From Corticium candelabrum (taxonomy: Eukaryota > Porifera > Homoscleromorpha > Homosclerophorida > Plakinidae), in the NCBI RefSeq assembly GCF_963422355.1, contig NC_085089.1:6200052-6264051 (forward strand): a stretch of DNA of 64,000 bases. Reading direction: 5' to 3'. Numbering within the stretch: position 1 is the first letter of the stretch; each line of letters starts with the position of its first letter. The position numbers and the translations under genes were made by a program. The notes below the pieces were generated by a model. It did no database searches. It saw only the letters and a list, made by a program, of their open reading frames with translations, and had not been told where the DNA came from. This document shows, piece after piece, positions 44,458 through 58,100 of this stretch.

Positions 44458-45948
44458 TGCGATCACGCTTGAATGACGCCTCACAAACTGTATCAGAAGC
44501 AAAAGATGCATACTAGAGACAAATGGTCGTTTTCATTCCGAAGTTGCCGCCGGAAGGATTGTACACGGAGGGTAGTAACTCTACAAAGATCCGGGTTTTG
44601 CTATCTTACGCATGCGTAGATAGCCATGTCTAATCAACGGCTGCGAGCTGGCTAGGTGACCTAATTTTTATTATAGCTCCTAGAACAATCCCTCTGGATA
44701 GTGCCTTAGTAAGGCAGCGCTTAAATTTTTTAGGTCCATACAGCCCCTCCAGCAGAATGGGAAAAGCGTGTCTACTAAACTTTCACACACTTCAGTGTCG
44801 ACCTATACATCTTATGATGGAAGACTCTAGTAGTTAGTTTAGGCACACTTGAAAAATAATTGTTATTGCCAAAGGCGCCTTATAACTAATTAATTAAGTT
44901 AATTAACTGAAGCCTTCAAAATACCTGGGGGTATTTTGTGCTCAGAGCCTTAATTAATTACAAGCTTATATTCATCTCTCCTGTACAGATCGAGTTGCAT
45001 GTCTACACAACACCCTATGCAAAACATGTACAGTCCACCTAAAAGAAGAACGGAAGAATTGACGCTGCATGGTATTCTCTGTAGATTAATTAACACTAAT
45101 ATGTATATGTACTAGTGCAGTAGTAATATAAGTGTTTGTGTGTATGTGTACTCTGTATGTACTTGCACCAGATTTCTGTGTGCAACAACAATGATTAGAC
45201 AATGAACAGAATCAATATCTTTTAGTAAAGCAAATAGCATATACAGCTGGACATGATTTGACTTTGCTGTTTGTACACTCTTGTCTGCAAATAAAGTTGT
45301 TGCATTGAAAAACAATAACAACAATAATAAAAATATTGTTATAAATATAACTGGTTTTACTGTAGTTTATTGATTTGGTTCTATTAAAATCTATCTTTAA
45401 AACCATCATATTGCTATAGCGATTGTCGCTATAGAGGTAGCTAGGTGTACTGTATCTGTGACAGTTGGCAGTAGGTTTGGTTGTTATTAGCCTCCACTAC
45501 TGGTATAGCCACATGCTTGTGAGACAATGCCCCTATATAGCTATGTAGTACTGGAGTGTGCATTAATTGTTGCAAGACTGTTAGATGGAAATTGTTTGGC
45601 ATGCATATAGGGTATTTCAAGACAACCTCGATCATGCATGCTTCATTTAGATAATGGGCGTGCACCTAAACTGTCTCGATACTGACACAGGTTGCTTGTA
45701 AGTACTGTACATTAATTCATTAATAGCTATAGACATGTGATAGCTATAGACAAGCAATGATAGCTATAAGACAAGTTGAAGATATACCCTAACTTCTAAA
45801 GTAAACCACGCATGCCCAAACTTATATACCCATGCACTGCTGATGATCGATGCCTTTCCCAAGTGTGCAGCTGCATGGGCCGTGTCCCTGTAATCTGTCA
45901 TATATGTACTTCATATTTGCTACTATACTAAAGTAGAACACCTTTAGA
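44458..45948. promoter_or_regulatory. Upstream region of copy B (duplicated block)
   Basis: Contains the presumed promoter of RNase copy B next to its first exon. From about 44590 it matches the blocks upstream of A and C (ACGCATGCGTAGATAG; GTGACCTAATTTTTATTATAG). No gene is supported up to the element at 45949. Confidence 0.5.
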
Positions 45949-47703
45949 CAGTCCGTCAGCCAAGGCTTGGTTTTGCGGGGGCGAGGCTAGAATCTATATT
46001 TTTATATCCGGGAGCTTTCCGCCTTCCTAGGCGTGGTTGCGTTCGGAAATCTACTGGAAAGGACACTAGGACGAAGATCACTGTCTGTAGAAGATGTGCA
46101 CGTAAAGGACAACATATTGGCTAAGTCTTATCCAATAAAAGTGACGATAGACTGGCGTATTCGCGACTAATCACGTGGTAGCGTCTCGCTAGTTTTTGAG
46201 CACACTGCCGTATCTTGGCGTTTTTTCACCAACAACCTAGTAAATTGTAAAGAGGGCATGTGATCGCGTTTTACTGCATTCTAAAATCTGGTGTGCATCT
46301 ACAGACACGGGAGGTTTCTGACCCCAAACTTGACGCACTGTGCAGTAATGGGAGTAAGGAATCGTCAAGTAGAAACCGCGGTTCTGCGCCTCAGCAGTCT
46401 TTCAAGGTGGGATATCGCTACTCTGTTGAGATTTCTTTGCGCTGAGTGCTGTTTTCAACGAGTTACGATATTCCTTTACTTCTTTGTAATATGAGTTGAC
46501 TGTTCCTAGTGTTCGCTTGTTCTGTTCTTCTGTAACTTTATCAAATTGATTTCGAGTTTGCTGATAGTTGTAAGTGTTTTGATAATATAAGGAGTCATAA
46601 GTAGCCAAGGTGATTGATGTTGTAGAGATGTAGAGGCTGAACTGCTTGTTCATGCATTTTAATACATACTCTACGTATGCATCTAATATGGGAAGAGAAA
46701 AAGTGGAGAAACTGTTCATCCTGGAAGAGATTGCCAGTCTTGTGCTAGATGTGGCACCACTGCAGAGATCCAGAAAATTGAAATCAAATCAACCCATAGT
46801 CTTGCTTGTGTCACAAATGTGAACAATAATCACTCATTATTAATTATTATCAAATATCACTATCATACAACCATAAATTCATTTACTAGAGGAATAATGA
46901 GTATGTACTACAAGTATATGCAAATGAGATCAATTTTCCAATAATTATAAGGCATGTAACTGCAGTTTATTATTAATAGATAGTTATTAAATTAATTGAT
47001 TAGTTGATTAATTGTTGCAGTCATTACCTGAATATACTGTACTAGACATGTTCAATAGTCTAATTTGTTGCTGTGATACAGACCTGCGTTGTGTATTACA
47101 TCAGACAATTCTTTTCAAGATATGTATAGATCAACATTTAATTAGGCAAAAGCTAAACAGTAGAATACGCTAGCAAGTAGTTTGACAAGTTGTACAGTGT
47201 GTACAGTAGCCTTACATTCAGTCACTGCCAATTCTGGCGTGGCTTTGACGTTAGCATCAGCGGGAATGCAAGGTGATTACAACAAGTGGCATTCGTAGAT
47301 ATGAGCACACGGCCGTCTCAAAGAAGCTAGTTTTCTGACAACACCATACGATGATAGCACGGTAGACAAGCTTCTAGTGAGAAAGGCGTCTAGTGGTGTG
47401 TCGACTCAACGGTGTTGCAGTGCGTAGTTGAGTTTCCACTTCCGGCTTAGCATGGCGTTCACCATGCAACTTTCCTCTCCCCAAACAAGGTCTCAAATCG
47501 CGCTGTTGACTTCGCAGGTCTTCGAACAACGAGCCCGTATGTCATACAATGTAACACATGTCTTCCGGGACCGCCGATGAGTCTTAATCTTATGTATTGC
47601 AATGAAATGCGTATTTTGTCGTGGCGGAGCACGTGGAGCTACGTGCGGACCAGCGCGCTATAAAATAAAAGCGAGGTCCTACGGGACGTTGGCTGATGGA
47701 CTG
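45949..47703. mobile_element. 1755-bp TIR element upstream of copy B
   Basis: Termini CAGTCCGTCAGCCAA and the complement of CAGTCCATCAGCCAA. The corresponding site upstream of copy C (60229-60240, ACACCTTTAAACCAAGC) is uninterrupted, so the ends are exact to within a few bases; flanks TAGA and TAAA suggest a 2-4 bp target duplication. Short ORFs inside (for example 46402-46719 on minus) have no recognisable domain. Confidence 0.7.
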
Positions 47704-47829
47704 TAAACCAAGCAGGCTAGGAAGCTAATAAGCAATAATAATTAAGTAATCAGCAATACATACAGATACAGAACATGGTATATACATCAAAACAAGTAGT
47801 AAGAGCATTTTTAATGCGTCCATAAACAA

Positions 47830-48425
47830 ACATCAAAATGTTAATTACTTCACCGACTCTTTAGACTGATCACACAGAATATGAATAGACAAAGCTAGCT
47901 GCCACAGTCGATGCACCGGAAAGTCTTATCCAGGCATGCACACATGGCCAGATCTCTGACAAATACTGCCCAAGCAGTCGACTGAGCCAAACACACCATT
48001 CAAACTCATGCAGCATATGCATTTCATATCTCCACCAGCAAATGTCTACACGCTACCTCACTGTGTTCACATATGATATTTGGTTCAACACCATTTAAGC
48101 AGCATGTAGTAAGAGCTTGTCTACTTAATACGAATCTACATATCTTTGATGGAATAATTCCGGAGTTGTCAAGTGCCCTGCAATGAATTTGAAAGCCATA
48201 GAACCATGCACCTAGCTGCAACTATCAACAACTGAGAAATTGGTAAAACCTGGACCTTACTTGTAAATGTTTAAAGTTTGGTAGATTGATAAAGCATGTA
48301 GTTGCAAAGAAATCGTGTTCATTGTGCAAAGAATCTTGCACAAGTTCCATATGTTTCGTCCATTCGCAATTCCTAACATGTATCAGCAAACATATTTGGC
48401 CAATCATATTGCATCTGACAATCAA
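47830..48425 (-). pseudogene. RNase T2 relic (array relic E)
   Basis: On minus, CAS II is visible as CEWTKH followed by a 2-nt insertion that throws GTC out of frame (48335-48375). The next exon (VEPNIICEHSE, parallel to VEPMLLCGSNE) lies near 48060-48110, and the last exon remnant near 47900. It is older than copies A-D and shares its structure with relic F at 32300-32880. Confidence 0.65.
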
Positions 48426-49163
48426 ATCCTACATTGACATGAGCACATTAGAACATGCAATTCACAAAATAAAGGTTCACTGCACTACAACGTGTACTAC
48501 AGGTGTTTCATTAATTAGTTCTTATTCAAAACCTACTGAAGTCTTGCAGTTGCATGGTATGCAATAAAAAGATCAATCTAGTTGGAGTGATATATGTTTG
48601 GTGCTGCAACTCAATTTGATCCCATTCCTGCTTTACTTTCATTGCATGCAGTCTCATAAACAAACCAATGATTCCTATATCTACAACAATGACATGTGGC
48701 AATTGAAGTAACTTCTAGAGCAGAAAAGAATGCTAAAAGTGAGAGTGAGAGTGGACTTTACAAGATGTTTACAATGTGACCTGACTATGAATCCATTCTC
48801 AGTTGATTCCATTTGAACTTTCGGATCCATTCAGTGGCCACGCTATATGCTCCTATAGCATTCTAGAGTAAAATTGTGACATACACATGCTGCCCACTAT
48901 GGCGTTCACCATTTCGTTTCGTTGTGATGCTATAAGTTCCTTCCTAGGTCACGGTCACACTGCATGTGTTCACAATATTGTTGACAGTTTAGTTTTGAGT
49001 TACAACTTGCATTTGTAATATTGAGTTCATAACTGCTGACAAGGAAGACTGCTGTCAGAATGAGCATACTACAAACAAGAACTAACACGTATGGGTACAT
49101 CACATTTTACATCGAAACAAAAGCAGTTCAATGCATCCGTAGCACACACATCAAAAGAGTATA

Positions 49164-52100
49164 TCAGAAAGATGTTATGTACTTCACTGACTTTCCCTTT
49201 TGACAAGGAGAGGATACATAGACAAAGCTGCCACAGTCAATAAGCTTGAGAGTTTTGTCCATACACAAGTGGATCGCTGACAAAAACTGCCCAATTGACT
49301 ATACAAACAGACAGTTAGACTCATGCACGCACTCATGCAGAGTATGGGCACATTTCACAATACCTTGTTAGATCCACACAAAAGCATTGGTTTAACACGA
49401 TAAGCAGCAGTAATGGCAAAACTAATCTTGTCTACGTCATATGTATGGGTCTCTGATGGAACAATTCCTGCATTGACAAGAGTACTAAAATAGAAACTGC
49501 CTGTAACTACCAGCAACCAAAAATGAATAAACTGTTAAGCTTACTTGTAAATATCTAAACTTTTGCGAATTTTTAAGGCCTCTTTAAAATAATCATGCTC
49601 GTCATTCAAAAAATCCACTGACATTGCACAAGTTCCATGTTTCCTCCATTCATGACTCCTAACAAAATCTGAAAATGTCAAAACGTCAGCTCCAGACTTG
49701 TACTTGTGCACATCCCTACCAGAAATTGACGTCAGTGTTGCCACGAAACACATTTGGCCAATAATACTTTAGTTTGGGCAGCAAATCCTACATCACCGTG
49801 AACACAGTCTCATGCCACATACCAGCTTTGAAATGCAACAGTACACGTACCTGTAATGAATTCACGTTTAATTTGTAGGAGTCATTGCAGTAACTTGGAC
49901 CTCGCACATTATAAACTGCAGGCCTAATTAACATAAAAATCAAAGTGTAAAGCCAAACCTTTGATTGTAGAAGTTACAATATATATTATTATGACTATTT
50001 CCCAACAAGACTTATTTTCTAAACCATGCATCCATTTATTCATCTGCATGGAAGTGCAGTGCAACTCTATAGATCTAGCTCGCTAATTATTTGTGTCAAG
50101 GCAAAGTTGATTCACAGTTTATCATCTAGTCATTTTCACCACGCAAGACATAGGCGGGCAGTCGTCCATATTATTCAGTATTTATTAAGATTATTCCATT
50201 TACTATATATAATATTACTATTATAATATTACCACTAAGTTTATAATAATAGTTCTCTGAATGGTTCACTATCGAGGTTGGTGCATACTATATTTACAGG
50301 GACGGTGGAGCATGCAGGTCCGGCAGTTGCCACAGACCAATGTTCACTTTTGCCAGAAGCACATTGCCCCAAACTTCCAGTTAGTGACGTAATTGATTAA
50401 ATAAATTAAATGTTTGTTACATATTTTGTACAAACTCTGTTACAAATGAAGAGGTGTGTAAGGTGCTACTGTTTGCAAAATGAGATGCTCTAAACTTAAA
50501 CATCACAGCTAGTGAGTTTATAGTACAGCGTGTTCGTATATTTTTGGTGACATTTTGTTACTGTGTTAATTCTGAAGTGTATAACAGGAATTATTCAATA
50601 TTGTATTTATCATATAGAAATAGAGCAATGAGAGAATTAAAGGGTGTAGAAGAAAACAACTGTGCCTCTAATTCAAGTAAACAAAAATATGAATGTGCTA
50701 AAATCACCTAGTTTGCACTTGTTTCTCAATGGGTATTTGATATTTGTTTGTTTGTTTGCTTGTGTTTGTTTGTGTATTGTCTATGTACAATCAGAAAGGA
50801 CTGTGACTATTTTTCTTTATTGGTTGCATGACCTCTAGCATCGCTGATTGCTAACTGTACTTAGCGTGTTTGGATCGAGTGTCAGTGCATGAACAGATCG
50901 AAGAAGATATAGAAGTGTGCATGCAACTTACAGTCGAAACATATCTTTTCTAGATTATCAACTTTATCTCTATTGTCATAGGGTTGTCAATCAAAGTTGG
51001 TTACAAACTAGCTAGACTGTGCAGCCCTAGTATACATGTTGTAGACACGAAGCTAGATGTATACCAACCAGTATACCCCAAAAATCGAATCATCATGACT
51101 CACTGAAATGTCATGAAAGATGAGCAATGTTGAGATTTAAAAACTTCACATTTGGTTTTAGAGATAACTAGATACATGACCCGTCCTTCTTACGGGCAGA
51201 GTACTGTAGTGTTATGACGGAAGACTCAGTTTGAACTTGTGTAGACATGTCATGTGCAATTTTTTGGTAGAAATCGACATATTCCGTGTGGATTCAGTTC
51301 AAATGACTGGTATGGGCGTGTGTTCGAATAAACTGGAATGTGCTAATTCGTTAATATCCCGCTGAAGACAAATGAAAATGTAACCGAGTGTCCCATTCCA
51401 AGAAATTTGCAGCAACTTTCCCGTAGCATCGAACTTTCATACCTCTGCATCTGCCCAATTTATATTGTGCATGTGGCATTCACTAGATATATCCCACTGC
51501 TAAACAGTAGTGTGAATTTACTGTGAATTCACATTAAATTTTAGTGTGAGTTTGTGATGACTCCGTGTTGAATCCCCCGGTAACACAGGTGAATTTTTCC
51601 CGGAATGTTGGCGAAATTAAGCTGAAATTGACCCAAGTTTGCTGTGTCTTGACAAACTATTAAATGGTCATTCGTTCATGCGAATTCTTTGCAAAATGGT
51701 CAAATTCACGTAGGAAACAGTCGAATTCACACGAAGGCCAACTAGAATACGGATTAAAGTGCGTTCTTTATACTATTAACATTACAATTCTTCATCTCTA
51801 ACTCTAATCTATTCGTAAAACATGCTGGTATTCTAGTAACGACATCAAATTGTCAGAGCAGTCTGTCCAGACTTCTGCTGTAATATTACGCACCTCGATC
51901 TTCTGCATGAAAATTTGACAAAACGAGCAATCCAGGCCGGGGCAACCATGCAAATTGATGCCAGCCTTCTCCTGGTCTTATCAGTCAAAGTAGTAGACTG
52001 CTATGCTCATCTTCATAATCCCAGAATCTAGCCTCGTCACCAGACTTTCTCGTGCTAGTCTTGTGAATCAATCTTGCGATTAGTTTTGTTTTCGCTTTTT

Positions 52101-55100
52101 GACTTGATCTACCAAAGTTGTTAATGTAATTTTAAGGCTGCAATAAAAGATCCGATGACAGCTGCAGGTCACTGGTGCATTGAGCCGTGCTGCAATCGCG
52201 TCAACATCTACGGTTGCCAAGTTTCTGCATGTACATCCGAGTCATCTTTCTGTTTTCTTAGCTTTAAAGTATTGCATCCACATGGTGCTTGTGCACGTAA
52301 CTATAATTTTAGAATGACAGCTTTCATGGTACTACAGGTAGTAACAACTTTCACGAGCAACGAAGTCGATCACTGTGCGAGTGAGAAGTGCAGTCTTATC
52401 GTCTCCTTTGATTTCAGCAGCCTTGTGAATCATTTCTCCAGCTTTCTTAATTAATATTCATACTGTAGGACAATTTCTCAAATTTTCGTCTGTTCTCTAG
52501 ATCCTTTTGCTTTGCGATCCTCCGTCACAAACAGACATGCACGGTACGCTTACCAGTGAATCCCTTTGCCGCATTAATGGATATACTTCTGGAAGTCCAT
52601 AATTGATGACATGCAGAGGGACTGGCAGCAACAACAGGTGTTGCAGTATAACGGTGCATGTCAGCTATCTTTGATGCAGTAAAACGACCAAGGTATATAC
52701 GTTTGTATGTATATACGTTTGGTAGCAAGTATAAGGTATGGTAATTTCCTTCTGGCTCGTCCACTTAATACGTACTGAATTGTCATCTCCGCTAGCTAGA
52801 ATTCTAATAATTAGCTATATTGGCAGCATTCAGAAATGTCGACCAGGAAGCATGCAAGTGTAAACTCCATCAGTTCAATCATGACCAAGCAAACATGCAG
52901 GGCCAAGCTTTTAGAGTCTATATATGACTTACACATACATCGGTTAGCTCGATCGTGCTTTCTTCACAGGAGGCTCTTCGAAAGCAATTTCGCACAAGTC
53001 GCTGGTCGCCTCTACGTCCTTAGTTAGTGACAGTGATGCAACAAGCAGTGTTACGAAACAGATCTACTGCAAATCTGAAATCAAAACTGCCATGCATGTT
53101 CATTTGTATAAAGCGTGACGTTCACATTCACACTAGAAAGTTGCTAGCAATTTCCAAACTAAACTCACAACGATTTGCGTCCATACCTCGCCTAGAGAAC
53201 TGTAGAAGTCAGAAATATCTCTGACTCGAGGCACGATCTACAGGTCGGAAAAGTGAGCTTTGACAACAAGATTCTACAGTTAGTCTGTTGACAGCTCATG
53301 CATGTACTAAAAGAATAACCAACTCGTGAAGCACCGACATGGAGATACCGTATGAATGCATACCGGTATATAACCGGTTATTTCTGCGATCATGATAATT
53401 CTGCGATCATGATATTTCTGCGATCATGCATGATAGTTCTGTGACTACTTCGAAGTAATAACAAAGCGCAGAAATAAAATTCGAAAATATTTAGTCCTAT
53501 TCTTGGAGTCCCAGGCAGTCACTGTATGTTCGGTCACTTGCGCAGTAGTTTGAAATGTGTTGCACGTGTATTTATAATGCCGTGTGCAAGAAGGTCGCTT
53601 TGGCATGAGCATAGGTAGCTATTTCAGAGAATGACTTCGGAGATGAAGCTACTTGCAAAGCAAACCGCGATGTAGCCTACGTGATTAGTCAGCAAAGCGA
53701 TGAACAACAAGGCACAGATACCAGTAGAAAGCAACCAAGAAAGCGGTCCTAAGTCTCTAGCTAATAACTGTCATAATTCCTTGTTGGAACGCAGAAATTT
53801 TTTTACTTCACAGTAATTTTTGTCTCAATTCTCAAATCGCAGTAATTTAAGACCGCAGAAATAACATACGGCGCGTGGTGAACATCAATACAAAATTTGA
53901 AAAATTCATCAATTACTATTCGAACTTAGGGCGCATCTCCACTAGGGCTTAAACATGTTTACAACATGTTTAAGTCTAACCATGTTTAAGAATAATTGCG
54001 TCTTCACTAGCGTTAAACCTGTTTTCCTGTAAACCTAAACAGCTTTTGCTAAACATGATTCAGGTAGTTTAACGAAAGTGGTTTAGGTTTAACATGATAG
54101 AAATGCGCGTTCCACGACAATGGATGTTAGTTCTTTCACGCTGCTTTTTTTTCTTTCTTTGGAGACTATTGGAAGAAGACAGAATTAGGCAATGTCAGAG
54201 AGTGCGTAGACTGATGCAGAGGGTCAGGAGAGAATGATTTCAGCAAAGACAGAGACTCGTGTCTCTGATGGTTTTCAGACGACCAGAAGATAATCTTCGA
54301 CTGTCTGGTGCACAAGAAACGAATTCGCGCGGTACAACAAAGTCCCGGATAATTCTTTTAATAGCTCAGAATAAATGAACAAGTGGAGACACTGTCTCCT
54401 AAACATGTTTAGAGTCTAAACGTGTTTAACGTTAAACAAGTTTAAAGAGCAACAAGTGGAGACACAGCCTTAATGATAAAGATCATCTAGTAGTATGTGA
54501 GGTCATGTATAGTAGAAGAAACCAGTCGATAGAAACCATACGTCAATGTAACTGCACCCACATCTGGGTCACAGTTGCCCGTATGTTGCCATTAGACGCC
54601 GACTGGAAGACACCATTAGCTCTAGTTTAGTGACACTAATCTATTCCATTCTGCTTATAGTATATACTTCTAGTCAATGTACAACTGAAAAATGCTGCAG
54701 ACGTCTGTGGGAGAAAGAAAAACAACGTTGAGACCCGTATGCACGCACTGGACACTCGAGGCGATTAGATCGTCTTACAACGAACCGCTTTTGAAAGTGG
54801 CAACAAATCGAAATTAGTCAGTGAGTACTTCGTCTAGCATTTGCTACTAAAAACCTTCCTTGCGAGATGGGGGCAATGAAACTTCATTTCTCGTAGTTAG
54901 CCAATGGACTAAAGTCTGTCTCAGAATTAAAGTCATAACGGGTTTGGGGGAGTAACTTGGGAGTGGCTGAGGAAACCCTGCACCTTGTAAGGACCATATG
55001 CAATGTTGTTGCAACAATCAATTATAGATCCAGTTAGCCTCAGTTTACTATCCCCTCCAGGTAAACTAACACAGGTACTAGATAAGTAAGTGTTCCCTGT

Positions 55101-58100
55101 ACGTACCCACAACATCCAAATCTTTTAGCTACAGTAGCTTGGCTACAAGAAGTTCTTCAGTAGATGTATGTGGTGTGCAACTTGGGAGGGCCTGCCTAAT
55201 TAGCGGACATCTGTCCTTTGCAGCTGTGTAAAAACAATTGCAACGCATTTTCTTTTACGCGGCTGGTTGGAACTCAATAAGCCCCATAACTGTTACAGTC
55301 CAAGTTCTAACTTAGTAGTCTGCAGTCAATCAGAACTCAGATGCATTTTCAGAAGCAAAATGATAACAGTATCCAAACCGGAAACAGACTGTGTAGTGCA
55401 GGTGACGTAACAAGTTTATAGCAGTCACCAGAGATTCCATTTGGAGGTCCCACGCATTGCCTATAAAAAACCCAGCAATTTCTATCTATTTTCCAATGGC
55501 AACACAATCAGGAAGACATATAAGAAGTATAGAAAAGTCAATTGTGCTTTCCGTGAGAGATTTCTTTGTGAAAGAAAAGGAGGATGGCCCCATCCTTCTG
55601 GACAAACCGATCCAGAGAGTAGCAGAAGCAACAGGGATGCACCAGAGAACAATCTACAGAATCTGCAGAGAACATAGAGATAAGGAACATATTGAAAGTC
55701 CAAGGAAGAGAGGGAGAAAAGAACACAGTGGACCAGTTAGAGAGTACACAGACAATTTTCAAGAGGCTGTAATCAGGAGAAGAATTCATAAATTCTACAC
55801 TGACAAAGTCTTCCCCACATTAACACTACTCCATGCTGCTCTAGTAGAAGAAGAGGAGTTTCCATATTCAAGGGCAAGTTTGCATAGGATCATTAGCAGA
55901 ATGGGCTTTCGACATAAAACTATGAACAGAAAAAAATGTTTATACGAACAGCACCGCATTGTGGCCTCACGAGCCCAATACCTGAAAGAAATCAAACGAT
56001 TTCGATCAGAAGGTAGGCCTATTATCTACCTTGATGAAACATGGCTAAATCAGCACCATACAGTGACAAAATGCTGGACAGACTATGACGGGAAAGGTGG
56101 CCTCAAGATTCCTAGTGGTAAAGGAAAACGACTCATAATCCTTCATGCAGGTTGTGAGCAAGGGTGGATTGATGGAGCTGAACTGATTTTTGTTGGCAAA
56201 AGAGACTCAGGCGATTATCACAACGAAATGAATATTTTACATTTCATGGAGTGGTTTAGAGAGAAGCTGTTACCAAACTGTCCACCTCGATCTGTGATTG
56301 TGTTGGATAATGCCAAGTACCACAACGCAGTTGTTGAAAAAATACCAACCAAGTCAAGCAGAAAACAGGATATGTTAGACTGGCTTGCAAAGCATAAAAT
56401 TCGTCATGAAAAGAAGATGTTAAAAGCTGAACTATATTTCTTAATTTGGGCAACCAATCCTGTTTCTGTATACCAAACAGACGTCTTTGCACAAGAAAAG
56501 GGACACTGCTGTTTGCGTCTCCCTGTTGGTCACTGTGAACTAAATCCTATAGAGCTCGCATGGGCACAAGTCAAAGGTTATGCAGCTAGAAAGAATACAG
56601 GGATCAGTGGTTTTACTATGGAGAACATCTTGCAACTTGCCAGAGAAGGAATGCTGGAAGTCACACCAGATCGATGGGCTGGCTGTGTGGAACATGTACG
56701 AGAAAAGGTGGAGAAACACTATTGGGAAGTAGACGGACTGAGGGACGACCTAGTTGAGCGAATGGTAATAGAAGTAGGCCATGGCGACACCTCGAGCTCT
56801 GAGTCTGAAGTAACTGTTAGCGATACAGAAAGTGACTAACTGTTGACCTTTGGTATTGTACAGGGTGTAGCAACAGCAGGTAGCTAATTTATATGTCCAT
56901 TAGAGTATCAACTTCAGTCTCAATTACAGTCTTTATCTTAAAGAGTTGAAACTAATTTGGCAAGCTATGCATTTAGAGAACGTTGATTGACATAACTCCA
57001 CCCTCTATCTCATTATATTTCTAAAGTGTGCTGTATCTCCTCTCTAATACACCCTATCAACAACACGTTGCCATAATTGAATAAAGGGAATCAAGAGCTA
57101 TGCAATGATGCCCGTATCAATCCCGTATCTTCCAAAGTGGCCCCTCAGCTGCCCATTTTCGGTTGTGACTTTAATGCTGGGACAGACTTTACAAGCTCTC
57201 CAGCCTCTTCGATTGATAATTAATTAGGGTAAAGTCGCCTAAACGTGGACACCGCCTAAAGGTGGACAGTTGAAGTTTCACTTCTTACCACAGAACGAAT
57301 TGGTCATCAACCGCGATGCGGTTTGTTGTAGTAGCAAGCACTGCGTCGTACCTTCTCGGGACAGGACGCTCTTCCAGTTGACGCCGCGTTGTCTCACTTT
57401 TTTTCCGTATGTTTAGACAGTAGCCTCGACTATCCTGCCACTGCGAAATCAGAACAATCGTGCAGCGTTACATATTCAATGCAAGCAATCACCGCTGTAC
57501 GTTGGTTGCACAGCCTATGCCTTACTCTACTGTACACCATGCAGATTTCTTTATTCACCTCTATGAGCAGCGGCTAGAATCGAGAAACTTGTAATCAAAA
57601 GTGGGTGGGCCTGGGAAGTTGCATAGTAAGACTTTCTAGACCTCAACGTACACCCATGCAGAGAAAGATACGCCACTTTTTGCACATCTCTTTGCAGCAC
57701 AGGACTCAGATCCAACACAAGGACAGAACACAAGAGACAGACGGCTGCTGCCATCTCATGCAGGTGAAATCCTCACTGCAGATGGATTTATAGAAAACTG
57801 AAGGTTAAAAACGTACAGAAAATGGCAAAGGAAGGAAAGCTACAATGTCAAGAAACTCGCCTACTATCAGGGAAGTCCAAGACAACGTTTGCAATGGGAG
57901 TGGCTGGTTCAAGCGTCGCAGCAGTGACGAGAATGACTCCTTTTGTAGCAGTTACGGTCAATCGTACTACCAAGACTCAAAGAAAGATAAAGAAGGATGG
58001 ATAGGCAGCGACAATCCCGACTGTAGCCGTTGGTTCCACTTCGGGTGGGCCATGCGCGATGAGGTTCCTGAACCTAGCAAATTCTAGAGCTGTCCAGACT

